Below, one piece after another: positions 1 to 11,500 of a DNA stretch of 64,000 bases. The stretch is from JBGTCY01 sp041748615 (lineage in GTDB: Bacteria > Bacteroidota > Bacteroidia > Chitinophagales > CAIOSU01), in contig JBGTCY010000177.1 of assembly GCA_041748615.1 (NCBI GenBank), forward strand, positions 1 through 64,000. Direction: 5' to 3'. Below the pieces are notes generated by a model that did not search any database, had not been told where the DNA came from, and saw nothing but the letters and a program-made list of their open reading frames with translations. The translations under genes were made by a program, and so were the position numbers. Position 1 is the stretch's first letter. The number at the start of each line of letters is the position of its first letter.

Positions 1-164
1 TTCGATAGGGAGATTAACCATTTTGGTGATTGTTGTTACTGTTAAAAATTACCCATTTTATCCTCCATTCAAACAAATTATCACTATTTTTCTAATCCTA
101 ATGCATAATCACGGTTTAATTCTTTTTTTGGATTAGTTCAAAATAAATCAGCAATAACATTTGA

Positions 165-401
165 CTGCACTACATAAAAAACCATAATACACTCGAACAG
201 TTTCGGCAGATGGGTTCAGCTGAAAGGCCATCCTATGGTGTGAGCAGTAAATATCTGCAGAACCACCTGAATTGGTATGCTTACGAAAAAAAAATGAACG
301 AGTCTGTAAATCAAGTCAGGCAATTGTTTTACGCAATATCCACCTCTGTCATTGCTTACAACCTGTATCAACTCAATAAAGGAGATGCTGTATTAATTTG
401 A
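165..401 (+). pseudogene. possible transposase C-terminal remnant
   Basis: An open frame runs from about 165 and carries an ATG at 210. It contains SSKYLQNHLNWY followed by an alpha-helical tail, which resembles the C-terminal end of IS1595/ISXO2-type transposases as I remember them. No catalytic part lies upstream: the frame closes with TGA at 162, and the preceding 160 bases are AT-rich with no long frame. I read it as a decayed insertion-sequence tail next to aspS. It could instead be a chance ORF; the family assignment rests on one short motif. Confidence 0.35.
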
Positions 402-557
402 ACTTAGCCTTTCCATTTTTAATATAATGTTTTATCATTAATTTAGACAAATCACTTCCACGGATTTTCAATTTCAGAAATTCTGAAAATTATTCTCGCA
501 TCTAAACCTGATTAATATAGCAGAATAAATAGCTTTGCTTCTTTAAAAATCCATCCG

Positions 558-2336
558 ATGTACCGAACTCATACCTGTGGCGAATTGCGCAATACTGACA
601 TTAATAAACAAATAACCCTTGCCGGCTGGGTTCAGAAAAGCCGCAATTTGGGCGGCATGACCTTTATTGACCTGCGCGACCGGTATGGCATTACACAATT
701 GGTGTTTGATATGGAAAATAATGCTGATTTATGTAAACAGGCGAGAGCGCTGGGAAGGGAATATGTCATCCAGGTGAAAGGGAAAGTCATCGAACGCACA
801 AATAAAAATCCACAGATCCAAACGGGCGATATTGAAATCATGGTGAATGAATTGAATGTTTTGAATGCTGCAAAAACACCTCCGTTTACCATTGAAGACG
901 AATCGGACGGTGGTGATGATTTGCGCATGAAATACCGCTATCTCGATTTGCGGAGAAAACCGGTTGCCGCCAACATCATCCTGCGCCACCGCATGGCGAG
1001 CGAAACACGCAAATACTTAGACTCACAAAGTTTCATCGAAGTGGAGACTCCTGTGCTGATTAAATCCACCCCGGAAGGCGCACGCGATTTCGTGGTGCCT
1101 TCGCGCATGAACCCGGGCGAGTTTTACGCTTTGCCGCAGTCGCCCCAAACTTTCAAACAGATTCTCATGGTTGCGGGATTTGACAAATATTTTCAAATCG
1201 TGAAATGTTTCCGCGATGAAGATTTGCGCGCTGACCGTCAGCCAGAATTCACACAAATTGACTGTGAAATGTCTTTCATCGAACAGCAGGATATTCTTGA
1301 CACTTTTGAAGGATTAGTTCGTCATTTGTTCAAAACGGTGAAAGGCGTGGAATTGGAAAAAGTGCCGGTGATGCAATACGCGGACGCGATGAAACTCTAC
1401 GGCTCCGACAAGCCGGATACACGATTTGAAATGACGTTTGTGGAATTGAAAAGCCCCCATGCGGGAGGGCAAGTCCTCCCCTTTGGGGAGGATTTAGGAG
1501 GGGCTGGCTTCAAAGTATTTGACGAAGCCGAATTGGTTGTTGGCATCTGCGCAAAAGGCTGTGCCAATTATTCCCGCAAGCAATTGGATGAACTCACCGA
1601 ATTTGTAAAAAAGCCGCAGATTGGCGCGAAAGGATTAGTATATGTGAAATTTGAAAATGATGATGTAAAATCTTCCGTTGACAAATTTTACAATACGGAT
1701 GCTTTGAAAAAGTGGGGCGATAAATTCAATGCCGCTTCCGGTGATTTGTTGTTGATTCTCGCGGGTGAAGCCGAAAAAACACGCAAAGCGCTGAACACGT
1801 TACGTATTGAAATGGGCGAGCGACTCGGCTTGCGCGACAAAAATGTTTTCAAACCATTGTGGGTGGTGGACTTCCCGTTGCTCGAATGGAATCCCGATGA
1901 CAAGCGGTGGTACGCGATGCACCATCCGTTCACCTCGCCTAAGCCGGAGGACGTTCATTTATTGGATACTGACCCGGGAAAAGTGCGGGCAAATGCCTAC
2001 GACATGGTGATTAACGGGGTGGAACTCGGTGGCGGCTCGGTGAGAATACACGATAAGACTTTACAGAAAAAAATGTTCAACATCCTCGGCTTCAGCGATG
2101 AAGAGGCGGAAATGAAATTCAGCTTCCTGATGAACGCCTTTGAATTCGGTGCGCCTCCGCATGGCGGCATCGCCTTTGGGTTTGACCGCCTTTGCGCCAT
2201 GTTTGGCGGCAGCGAATCTATTCGTGATTTCATTGCCTTCCCGAAAAACAACTCCGGACGCGACATGATGATTGACGCTCCATCACCGATTAGCGATGAG
2301 CAGTTGAAGGAGTTGAATCTGAAGGTGACGTTGTAA
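558..2336 (+). CDS. aspS: aspartyl-tRNA synthetase
   Basis: Charges tRNA-Asp with aspartate in the cytoplasm. The protein has 592 residues, the usual bacterial length. It has an N-terminal OB-fold anticodon-binding domain (about residues 1-105), the class II catalytic core with motif 2 around FRDEDLRADRQPEF (217-230), the bacterial GAD insertion domain (about 300-420), and motif 3 near GGIAFGFDRLC in the last 60 residues. The ATG start at 558 gives the canonical MYRTHTCGELR beginning. Oddity: residues about 299-316 (SPHAGGQVLPFGEDLGGAG) are encoded by a palindromic intergenic-type repeat inserted in frame at the edge of the GAD domain, between MTFVELK and FKVFDEAELVVG, which are directly joined by a short linker in relatives. 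The frame and all catalytic motifs are intact, so the enzyme is probably functional. Confidence 0.97.
   Translation: MYRTHTCGELRNTDINKQITLAGWVQKSRNLGGMTFIDLRDRYGITQLVFDMENNADLCKQARALGREYVIQVKGKVIERTNKNPQIQTGDIEIMVNELNVLNAAKTPPFTIEDESDGGDDLRMKYRYLDLRRKPVAANIILRHRMASETRKYLDSQSFIEVETPVLIKSTPEGARDFVVPSRMNPGEFYALPQSPQTFKQILMVAGFDKYFQIVKCFRDEDLRADRQPEFTQIDCEMSFIEQQDILDTFEGLVRHLFKTVKGVELEKVPVMQYADAMKLYGSDKPDTRFEMTFVELKSPHAGGQVLPFGEDLGGAGFKVFDEAELVVGICAKGCANYSRKQLDELTEFVKKPQIGAKGLVYVKFENDDVKSSVDKFYNTDALKKWGDKFNAASGDLLLILAGEAEKTRKALNTLRIEMGERLGLRDKNVFKPLWVVDFPLLEWNPDDKRWYAMHHPFTSPKPEDVHLLDTDPGKVRANAYDMVINGVELGGGSVRIHDKTLQKKMFNILGFSDEEAEMKFSFLMNAFEFGAPPHGGIAFGFDRLCAMFGGSESIRDFIAFPKNNSGRDMMIDAPSPISDEQLKELNLKVTL
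1452..1505. repeat. palindromic repeat inserted in frame within aspS
   Basis: A perfect 8-bp inverted repeat, TCCTCCCC/GGGGAGGA, with a TTT loop lies at 1474-1492. It is nested in an outer AGCCCC (1452-1457)/GGGGCT (1500-1505) pair. The wording, with CTCCCC and TTTAGGAGGGG, is that of a repeat common between genes in Bacteroidota, yet here it is translated as part of AspRS. A similar purine/pyrimidine hairpin with an AAA loop lies at 21124-21142. Confidence 0.75.
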
Positions 2337-2393
2337 AAATTATTCTCCCAGCCTCTGAATTTATGAACTATTGTTAAGGGGGAATTTAAATTT

Positions 2394-2431
2394 AAGCGGA
2401 ACCTGATTTCAGGATTAATCCGCTCTTTTTT
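2394..2431 (+). terminator. rho-independent-type terminator after aspS
   Basis: The inverted repeat AGCGGA (2395-2400)/TCCGCT (2419-2424), with an inner CCTGA/TCAGG pair, is followed by six T residues at 2426-2431. It lies 58 bases after the aspS stop and overlaps the 3' end of the convergent gene. Confidence 0.6.
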
Positions 2432-3050
2432 CTCTTGCATAAAAATATGCCACCTTATTCGCCACATCATCATACGTCACCACCTCTTTGTCTTTGTGAA
2501 ATTCAAAATAACTCATCAATGCAAAATCACCGGAACAAAAAGCGGAGTGCGTGAGTAAAGTGCCTAAAGCGATGTAGAAATAATTACCGGGCAGAAATAG
2601 TAGCGCTGATAAACAAACCAATGAAATCACCGCGAATGGCGCAATCGCCACATTCAAAAATTCCTTTTTGCTTGCAACAAATTTATCCGCCAAAGCCATG
2701 AAAATGAATTTTTTAAGATTCACGTCATAGCTGGTATTTTTTGCTCCTTGCGAGCGGTAAGCCAAAACATGAATGTATTCATGCAGCGGTAGCAATGCAA
2801 ACGCAACTGCAAGTCCGATGGATAAATGTGTAATAGCGCTATCCAAACTTCTGTTGCCTTCGGATTGAACAAGCAAAACCAATTTTACAACAATGACAAA
2901 CAGTAGCAACAGATTGATTCCGAGATAAGCGAAGGAAAAAAATGTTTTCTCTTTCAGATATTTTCTGACGAATGGCAGCAGGTCGTCAAGCTCTAATTTA
3001 TCGAGCAATAAATATCCATTATTCTCTAAATCTCTGGGAAGAAGTTTCAC
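2415..3050 (-). CDS. DUF3267-type integral membrane protein, putative metalloprotease
   Basis: A 211-residue membrane protein. Hydrophobic segments lie near residues 40-62, 78-95 and 135-175. Right after the second segment is HEYIH, an HExxH zinc-binding motif, followed by a soluble stretch and two more helices. This arrangement matches the DUF3267 family of putative zinc metalloproteases; no substrate is known for this family as far as I know. It is convergent with aspS, and its stop lies inside the aspS terminator hairpin. Proteolytic activity is inferred from the motif only. Confidence 0.75.
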   Translation of the reverse strand: MKLLPRDLENNGYLLLDKLELDDLLPFVRKYLKEKTFFSFAYLGINLLLLFVIVVKLVLLVQSEGNRSLDSAITHLSIGLAVAFALLPLHEYIHVLAYRSQGAKNTSYDVNLKKFIFMALADKFVASKKEFLNVAIAPFAVISLVCLSALLFLPGNYFYIALGTLLTHSAFCSGDFALMSYFEFHKDKEVVTYDDVANKVAYFYAREKRAD

Positions 3051-3097
3051 TAAAGCGCAAACAGAATAAACCTTTCAAAGTTTTTACTCACCTTAAA

Positions 3098-3802
3098 TCA
3101 ATAATACTTCCTGTCCCTGTAAGGAAACCTCCGCACAAACTGCCGAGACATCATTTTCACTACTTCATCCACCGGCTGGTCCCATTCGGCATCATACGTT
3201 CTGTCAATACCCCACATCACCAATCCGTTGGAGCTTTCGAGCAGTTGGGTAGAGGCTTTCACGCGGTAGGTGCGACTGAGGTTCGCGCCATCGGTGGGAA
3301 GGGGAATGCCCCCTGTCGGAATTTTCGTTTTCAGAATTTCGAGAATATCTTCCGCTACGCTGATGCCGTAAGAGGCGAAGTCGCTCATGAAACGGTCTTT
3401 GTGAATGTAGCCGCGCACTACGGCATCCACACCCAGAATTTTGCAAAGTTCTTCAGGATTTTTACTCCAGGATTGGCGCACACTCACCCCGGCAGCTTCC
3501 AGCATCTGGTTGGTTTTGTTCAGCGCCTGCATATCAATTTTGATATTCTTTTTTCCAAGCCCGGAACTGCGAATGATTTCGTCATAAATATCTTTCTGGA
3601 ACGCGTAGCTTTCCGCCACTTCCAATTTTTCCGCTTCAGCCTGTGTCATCTTTTCGGGCAACCTTCCCGTGTAGCGCGATTCGGGGGGTATGATGGCAAT
3701 CACTCTGTGTTTTGGACTGTACTTTTTGTATGCCGGCAATAAGTGTTTATTGGAGCATCCGCTAGTAATGATGATGATAAGCAGGAAGGGTAAAAACCGC
3801 AT
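3098..3802 (-). CDS. lipoprotein of unknown function
   Basis: The frame is open up to 3913, but the ATG at 3802 is the likely start because it begins a lipoprotein signal peptide: MRFLPFLLIIIITSG then Cys (lipobox ITSGC). The mature part (about 220 residues) has no domain I can name. A segment reading ILGVDAVVRGYIHKDR resembles the beta/alpha fold of CsgG- or GNA1162-like outer-membrane-associated lipoproteins, and the C-terminus is Arg-rich. It is probably anchored in the periplasm or outer membrane. Single gene; no operon partner is visible. Confidence 0.7.
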   Translation of the reverse strand: MRFLPFLLIIIITSGCSNKHLLPAYKKYSPKHRVIAIIPPESRYTGRLPEKMTQAEAEKLEVAESYAFQKDIYDEIIRSSGLGKKNIKIDMQALNKTNQMLEAAGVSVRQSWSKNPEELCKILGVDAVVRGYIHKDRFMSDFASYGISVAEDILEILKTKIPTGGIPLPTDGANLSRTYRVKASTQLLESSNGLVMWGIDRTYDAEWDQPVDEVVKMMSRQFVRRFPYRDRKYY

Positions 3803-3922
3803 GGTTGAATTTTTTTCAATAATACAAAGATTTTGGCATTGCAAGAAATGTGCGTTTAATTTTTTTCTGAAAAGGGTTTCTTCCTGTGCGGTTAATTGAT
3901 TACATTTATACATGAATTTACA

Positions 3923-3950
3923 AATTCCATCTCTTGAAGTGATGGAATCT
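3923..3950. repeat. stem-loop repeat, copy 1
   Basis: ATTCCATC (3924-3931) and GATGGAAT (3941-3948) form a perfect 8-bp stem with a 9-base loop. The same sequence recurs at 5522-5548, so the two copies flank the type B-sorted surface protein gene in direct orientation. Confidence 0.65.
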
Positions 3951-3960
3951 GTTCACTTCT

Positions 3961-5515
3961 ATGAAATCTTCCTTTCATCCCCACTTTCAACACCTGCTGA
4001 TAATTTCAGTCAGCCTGTTGCCGCTTTCCGTTTTCGCTCAGCTTTCAGCGAATTTCAGTTTCAGCGTCAGTTGTGATAAAACAGTGACGTTCACTAACAA
4101 TCAGCCTGATTTTTTCATTTGGAAATATTGCGGTTGATTTGGGAAATGACACCGGATTTTGCGCGGGAGAAAATTTAATTCTTGATGCGGGAAGCGGTTA
4201 TACTTATTTATGGAATGACAACTCGAATACTTCCACATTGCTCGTTGATTCCTCCGGCATTTATTGGGTGGAAGCGACCGACACGAATGGTTGCAACGGA
4301 CGCGACAGCATCACGATTACAGTTTTTCCATTGCCGATAGTTGCTTTACCTGACGATACAAGCATTTGCAGTTCACAAGATTTTTTATTGGATGCGGGAA
4401 GCGGATTTGTTGTGTATCAATGGAGTGATAGTTCGTTCTCTCAAACATTACTTGCATCAACTTCGGGAGATTACAGCGTAACGGTAACGGATGCCAACGG
4501 ATGTCAGGACAATGATTCCATCCATCTGTTTTTCAGTCAAACTTTAAATGCGGTGCTGGTCTCTCCTGATACCGCGATTTGCGAAGATGAAACCGTGCAG
4601 TTGTGGGCGCTCGGAGGAGTGAGTTACAGTTGGCTGCCGGATGCGACATTAGATAATCCCGCTTCTGGACAACCCATCGCTTCACCGCAAATCACTACAA
4701 CTTATTTTGTTACAACTTATGACTCGCTCGGTTGTTCAAAAACGGATTCAGTGCGTATCACGGTACTTCCGAAAATTGTCGCGCAAGCGTTGGCGGATAC
4801 AATCGTCTGCGCGGGAGAATCATTGCAATTATCTGCCAATGGCGGAACGGATTATTTCTGGTTTCCATCATCGGGTTTGAGTTGTGTCAGTTGTCCAACT
4901 CCGCTCGTGTCACCGGAAAATACAACACTCTATTCAGTCGCGGTGTCACAACCCGGAGCTTGCAATTCCGATACGGCAACCGTTACCGTCAGTGTGCGTC
5001 CGCTTCCCGAACCCGGATTGGATTCAATTATTACGCTCACTGCCGGAACGGGAATTTTGTTAACGCCTAACTCCGATATGATATCCTATCAATGGTCGCC
5101 TCCGTTCGGACTGAATTGTAATGATTGCGGGCAACCTTTCGCATCACCCGATGCAACCACGCTTTATTTACTCACCATTACGGATTCATTCCACTGCTCC
5201 GCCTCCAAAGAAATCCTCATCAATGTATTGAACGACTGCGACAGCCGCCTCACCATTCCGAGCGCGTTTTCTCCCAACGGTGACGGCATCAATGACATTT
5301 TCAGGGTGATTCATCGCGGAGAGATTGAACAATTTGATTTCAAAGTATTCAACCGCTGGGGCGAATTGGTTTTCGAAACCACCAATCCCAACGATGGCTG
5401 GGACGGCTACCACAAAGGCAGCTTGCAGGAATTAGCGGTGTATGCCTATTATGTCCGCCATCTTTGCTCCGGCAAAGAGCGAACGATTATCGGGAATGTG
5501 ACACTGGTGCATTGA
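3961..5515 (+). pseudogene. type B-sorted (CHU_C) secreted protein, frameshifted
   Basis: An ATG at 3961 begins a clear signal peptide (hydrophobic LLIISVSLLPLSVFA, then Q) and a PKD-like start (FSFSVSCDKTVTF). That frame ends at TGA 4135-4137. The continuation lies in the next frame, which reads VDLGNDTGFCAGENL, the usual opening of an Ig/PKD-like repeat, and runs to 5515. Removing one T from the T6 run at 4110-4115 joins the two frames. The downstream part (458 residues from TTG 4139) has several Ig-like beta-sandwich repeats and ends in a gliding-motility-associated C-terminal domain (SAFSPNGDGINDIF, FNRWGELVF), the type B signal for the type IX secretion system. The role is probably a secreted or surface adhesin. 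Either the gene is truly broken or the T run is misread. Confidence 0.75.
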
Positions 5516-5521
5516 GCAACG

Positions 5522-5548
5522 GATTCCATCTCTTGAAGCGATGAAATC
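5522..5548. repeat. stem-loop repeat, copy 2
   Basis: GATTCCATC (5522-5530) and GATGAAATC (5540-5548) form an imperfect stem with the loop TCTTGAAGC. It is a near-identical direct copy of 3923-3950. It sits between the convergent surface-protein gene and sprA and may serve as a shared 3' structure, although no T-run follows. Confidence 0.6.
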
Positions 5549-5559
5549 CGTATTTATTA

Positions 5560-8500
5560 TTATGGCGTCAAAGCAAACCTCAGTGTAATCCCCGCTTTCG
5601 TGTTGGTAATCGGGAAAGAAGCGGAAGTGGCGGGGATGGAACGGTTGCGGTCGAAGAAGATGCGGATGTTCATGCGGTTGTTAATGACATAGTCAATCGT
5701 GGGGGAAACGCGAATGGTTTTCATACCGCGCGTGGGTTCGCTGATTTCCTGGTCGAGCCGCTGATTGACGGTGACGTTGTCGCGGAACGACATGTCGAAC
5801 CGGAAGTTGATTTCATTGGGCAGTTTGCGTGTTTTACCTTTGATTTTGATGGGCAGCGTCAATCCTTTCAAGCGGTAGCCCAGGCCCACCGTTACTTCGG
5901 TGGTGCGCGATTCGCTCAACTGGTAATCCACCAATCCCATGCTGAGGTTGCGCGTTTTGCGGTAATCGAATTTGGTGGTCAGCCCGTTTTTAAACATCAC
6001 ATCAATGCCAATCAGCGGAGAAAGCTGTTCGGTAATCACTACCATCGGGATGCTGTAGAGCGGGATAAAATTGTTCGACAGCGAATCAAATGCCGAAGGC
6101 AGGAAATACCCATCGCCTTCATAAAACAAGTTTGAAATGTAACTGCTCACCGTGTAGGTGGAACTGTAACCATGCGTGATGTTGAAACTGTTCACCACTT
6201 TTTTCATAAAAGGCAGATTGCTCAATCCGGTATAGGTCAACCGCCAGTTGGGCAGCGGGAAAACATCAAACGGGTCGAGTTTAACTTCATTCGGGTCTTT
6301 TCCGGTATAGGCAGCAACGAAAGATGGAATTATCACATCGGGGTTATAAGGTCCGTATCCATCGCGGTAGCGGTTGAAGTCAACACTGCTTGTGTCTGTT
6401 GGCAGCCTGAACGCTCCTTGTGAATTTGGATTATTTTGGGCAAGCCGGGATGAGATTACACTCCGGTTGACATCCTGCAATTCTCGAAATGCCTCTGTAA
6501 AACCCGATTCGTCACCCTTTTTAAATAATGTTTTAATCGCGATATAAGAAACCGAATAGGAACCGGTAGAAGTAGGCGTGAGATGGTCAAAAGGCGTATT
6601 CGTGAATTGCTTTTTGAATAATTCCTGATAATTCTCTGACGTGGTGCGGTCGAGCGTCAGGTCTATCCGCATATCTCTGAACGGCTCTACCACGCCTTTT
6701 ACATTGATGTTTCTGCTCACAAACTGCATCACCTGCAGGTTGAGATTAGTATCCGCTGTAATCCATCCTTTGGAAGCCGCATCGTCTAACCATTTACTAT
6801 CGGGCTGATATCCAAATACAAAATCCCATCCCGGACTGCTGAAGCCGGGCGACATGCCGAGCAGTTGAGTGTTCGGCAGATATCCTGGAACGCTGCTGCC
6901 TTTGTTTTGGCTGTAGGTAATTGAAATCCTCTTGAGACTGATGAAAGGACGCACCAATGGAGAAACAGCGGGACTTTCGGGTTTTTGAATCTTTGCCTTA
7001 TCCGATTTTAATTTTTTAATTCGTTCTTTCTTTGTTTTGATTTCTTTTTTCTTTGTTTTGATTTGTTCTTTTTTATCGGGGATGGTATCCTGTTTCAGCT
7101 TTTTGATTTCTTCTTTCAGCTTTTCAATTTCGAGCCGCGCTTTGTCAATGTCCTTGTCAATTTTTTCTTTGCGCTTCTCGTTTTCCGTTATTTTCTTTTC
7201 CCGCTCGCCTTTTTTCCAATCAGCTTCCGTGCGCGCGCGGGTCGAGTTATAGGGTTTCAGCAGTTTGAACTTGTCATAAAAATTCTTAAAGTTCAATTCT
7301 CCATTGGCGCGAATGTCTTGCGTGTTATTGATGACGTTGCCCAACGGGTTGGGTATAATCGTATTGGTATTGATGTCGCGGTAAAGCGCACCTGTTGTCC
7401 AGGCGTATGATGAGGTGTAGCCGCCCCTCACCTGAATCCAGTCAATAATCGGGATTTTATTGAGCGGGGCGTTGTAGTTGGCGCTGAAATTATGCATGTA
7501 GCGGGTGGTTCTTCCGAAAGACGAAATGTTGGTCCACAAAGAATCTTTTGTTCCATCATCCCGTGAAAGCTTGCCGGGCGGTTCGTCTATGGTCGCGTTG
7601 TTGATAGCGTTAAAATCCAGCGTGATGGAACGGGTGGGGTTAAACTTGATTCCGTAAATTCTATCCCACCGGAAAAACTTGTCATACGTATTTTCGGGCG
7701 GCAGCTCATCAGCTATCACGCGCAGTTTTGTTTCGCCAAATTGCCGGTTCATGTCGGTGGAGAAAGCAAGATTGTTCGGAACAAAGTTGAGGTTGAAATC
7801 TTTAATGAGCGCTAAGTATTTGCTTTTGCTTTTGATGAGTTTTGCGAAGGGTGTAAAGTATTTTGCCTGCGGTGAAAAGTTGTAACCCAAGGAAGCCCTG
7901 TATTGCTGCAACACATCACTTTCAATAAATGCGGTACTGCGGGTGATATTGTTATAAGCGAAAGTCGCATTGAGATTAGAGGGATGGTAAAATCGGATTT
8001 TTTTATCGGTGCGCTGCGGCACAATGCGCACGTTGGTTAAGTTAAAGCTTTTGATGGTTTCGCGCATCTGCACCTGACGTTTGTAGTCGCGCCTTTCTTC
8101 TCCCAGAAAATTCAATTTATCATTGAGCGGAACATCCAATTCGTAGGGGTCAAACTCCGGAGTGCTGAATGTTTGCGAAATACCGGCATACATCGGCAGG
8201 CGCAAACCGAGTTTTTTCGGCAAAAATTTACTCAACTCGATATTGCCTGCAAGGTCATATTGCCACATATCATCGCGGAAGCGTTCCTGCACTTTTTGGT
8301 TGATTTGCCCGTAGCCCCGCGTGTGCATGCGGGTTGAAAACGTGATGCCGCCCAGGTCGGCTAATTTGGTTTCCATGCGCGCGAGGGCAGCCCAACCCCC
8401 TCGTTCATCCAACCCCTCCAGCCGTAATTCATTAAACCACACTTCCACGCAAATCGGTCGCCCGTCATCGGTGGGTTCGCCCGCCACAATCTCCGCGCGA

Positions 8501-11500
8501 GGATTGCGCACGCCCAGCATGGCGGTTTTCACCAACCCCAAATCCGGGTTTCCGACCACGGTGTAGCGATTGCCCTTTTCATCACGGTAAACGAAGGGCG
8601 AGGTCGGGTCGGGATTGTTTGCCTGGTTGCGCAGCAGTTTCACTTTATACATGCTGTCCAGCGGAATATTGATTTCATTTTCGAGGGGCCAGACAATCCG
8701 CCTTTCATCATCGCTTAATCCGTTGTAAATACCCTGAGGAGAAATCAACAGCGGAATTTCATATTCATAATAGTTATTGACAAAATCAGAGCCGAGCCGG
8801 ATGAAGACTCTTGCTTCTCCATCCCGAATCGGCTTGGAGTTGTCTAACACGGAACCGTGCACAAACATTTGCAGACGGTCATACACGCGCAGGTCAAGGT
8901 TGAGTGTTTTGAAAACAGCGCGGGCATCACCATCCGCCAAATCGCACACCAACACTTGCAGCGCCTGTTCGTTTTGCAACGCGGCAATATTCGTGCTGCT
9001 GAGATTGCGCACCCGTTCAATGCCGGGTGGTACCACATAATTCACCGGCTGTTTTTCGGAGTTTTCTTCAATGTTGACGGCAGATACGTTGAAAAAAGTA
9101 GAACTGCCTTCATCACCCGGAATGTATTCGCCCGGCTCTAACAGGGAAAACAAATAACGCCTCCATTGATTGCGCACTAATTCAAGCCGTGCAAAACGCA
9201 AAACGACCGGTTCTTCAAAGCCGGTCATGAACATGCGGATAAAACGAATGGAACGAAAATCGGGAATGTTGCCGACTTTTCTTTCATAATCATTAATCGG
9301 AATTTTAAACTGAAACCAGTCCACCGTTTCGATATTTCCGTTTACCAGCCTCACGGTCGCGCTGATTTTATCAGTGATAAAACCATCGCCAATTTCCATT
9401 CCCGGAAACATGGGAATTCGGTACTGAAAATATTCTTCATTTTCATTCAGCGTGAAATCGCGGTTGATATCTTCCGTGTCGGGGATGTTGGTTGCCGCTT
9501 CTGAAATGGTTTGTCCGGTTCCGGAAACCGGGGAGTTGCCCTGCGGGTTGTTGAACTTTTTATACCGTTCCAAAATAGTTAACTGCTGCTGGTCATAAGC
9601 ATCACCACGGTAGTAATGATAGTTGTCGCTGGAAGGGTCTTCGAAAATTCTTTGATAAGCATCCGGCTGCAAAAAGTTTTGAAGGTTGCTGAGAAAATCG
9701 CTGTGAAATTCTCTTTCCACATCATCATTCAACCCATCTAATCCCAAATCCTGAAATTGGCGTTTGTTGAGGTCGTTATCAAAAGCATTTGTAATCGGTT
9801 GATTTCTGGGAACCACACCCCAGCGCGTTGTGTCCACCGGTACGTTGCTGCCCGGAGCCTGCAAACCGTTTTCAAAAAATTTACGGGAGTCTTTCAGAAT
9901 GTCTTCTGAAATATTTCCAAGGTTGATATACAACTCGCCACCTCTTGAGGTATTGTCATAAATAAATGGGTCAAGCACCCAAAACTCGATAAACTCCGTG
10001 TTGGACGCTTCAAAGTCGGTATTATCAATCGCCCGCATGATTCCGCCCCAGCGGGTTTGCGGGTCTTTTAAAGAGCCATCGGGATTGACACCCCGCGAAA
10101 TCCCCGGTAATCCGTTGGGGGTCGCTTCAAAATTGTAGGGACCTCTTTCTTCCGGATAGTAAGAGAGGTTGAACGTGAGAATATTGGTTGCCAAGCCCGG
10201 ACTGAAACGTGTTCTGTTGGGAAATACTTCCTGTTCATCCACTTCGCGCACGTAGTGATTGGATTGCTGGTCACGGTCATTGGCGATATGTTCCGGTGTC
10301 GCGCTGTTGTTGCGCAGGAAAAGCGGGTCAATGTTAAACCATGCCAATCGCGCTCTGTTGAAGCCATAGGGCAGTGAATCGGTCAACGCAGCTTCGGGAA
10401 ACATGACGCGCCCGAAACGGTCAATCGCGCTGCGTGGTGTACTGGCAAGCACCCAGTTGGGAACAGGATAACGCAAATCATAACTGCTGCGCGTGCCTTC
10501 AAAATCATCAATGTAAACCGTTCCTTCCTTACCGATGGCGCGCTGGTGACCGGGCTTCAGGTGTGCCATTTCACCCATGAGGGAAAAAGAAGAAGGCTCT
10601 TTGGTTTCATAGAGTGGCAGTTTGTCCACGAGCCAGGTCAGGAATTGTGATTCTGTGTTGTAATTGGCATCCAATCCCAACTGCATGTTTTTAATCGGGT
10701 CGTCCCCGATGTTCACTTTCTCCGTAAACGGACGCTCGCGCAAATGCAGTAAGGTGCCCCCGATATTCAACTTGGGGTTCACCCGGTAATCGAGCCTTGT
10801 GCCGAACAAGGTTTGCGTCTGAAAACCAAAGAGCGCGTTATTTTCATAAGACACGTTAATCGGCACACCCGAATTCAGAATACCTTCATTGATAATTTTT
10901 ACTCTTCCCAACGAATAATCAATGGTGTAGTCCCTGCCTTCTTCCAATAATTGACCTCCGGCAGTTACCGTCACCGAACCTTGCGGCACATTGAACGCGC
11001 CTAATGAAATTTCATTGGAAACCGCTGATTTGAAAGTTCCCTGCAACACAAAGCGGTTGAACTGCGGAAACTGTTGCGCAATCACACGGGTGGAGTCATA
11101 TAATTGGTCATAAACATATTTATTGGCAAGATTATTTTCGCCTGCCTGGTCGAATTTTCTGCGCAAGTCGTCACCGAAAGGTTCCAGTACCGGGAAAATC
11201 ACGCGCCCGTTTTGCGGGTTGATGGTGATCCCGGGCACAAAGTCAAACACACCGTCAGGCTGCGGGTCGCGCTGCGTGTTCAGACGGTCTAACTCCAACA
11301 GGCGAATCAGGGGAATGCCGCTCAACGCACCTTCCGGTATGTAACGCTTCACGCCACCGCCCGGGTCCTGATACACCACATTCAGGCGGAAATCTTCCTG
11401 ATTCACCTGGAATGCGCCAATCGGGTAAATGTTTTTCATCATCAAATCCCAAATCGGCAATTTCGGGCGGGCGGAAGTGCCTTTCAGCAATTTCAAAAAC

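Noticed and set aside
2972..3742. 256-codon open frame opposite the lipoprotein gene
   Set aside because: It is a shadow of the lipoprotein gene (3098-3802), which has a clear signal and lipobox.
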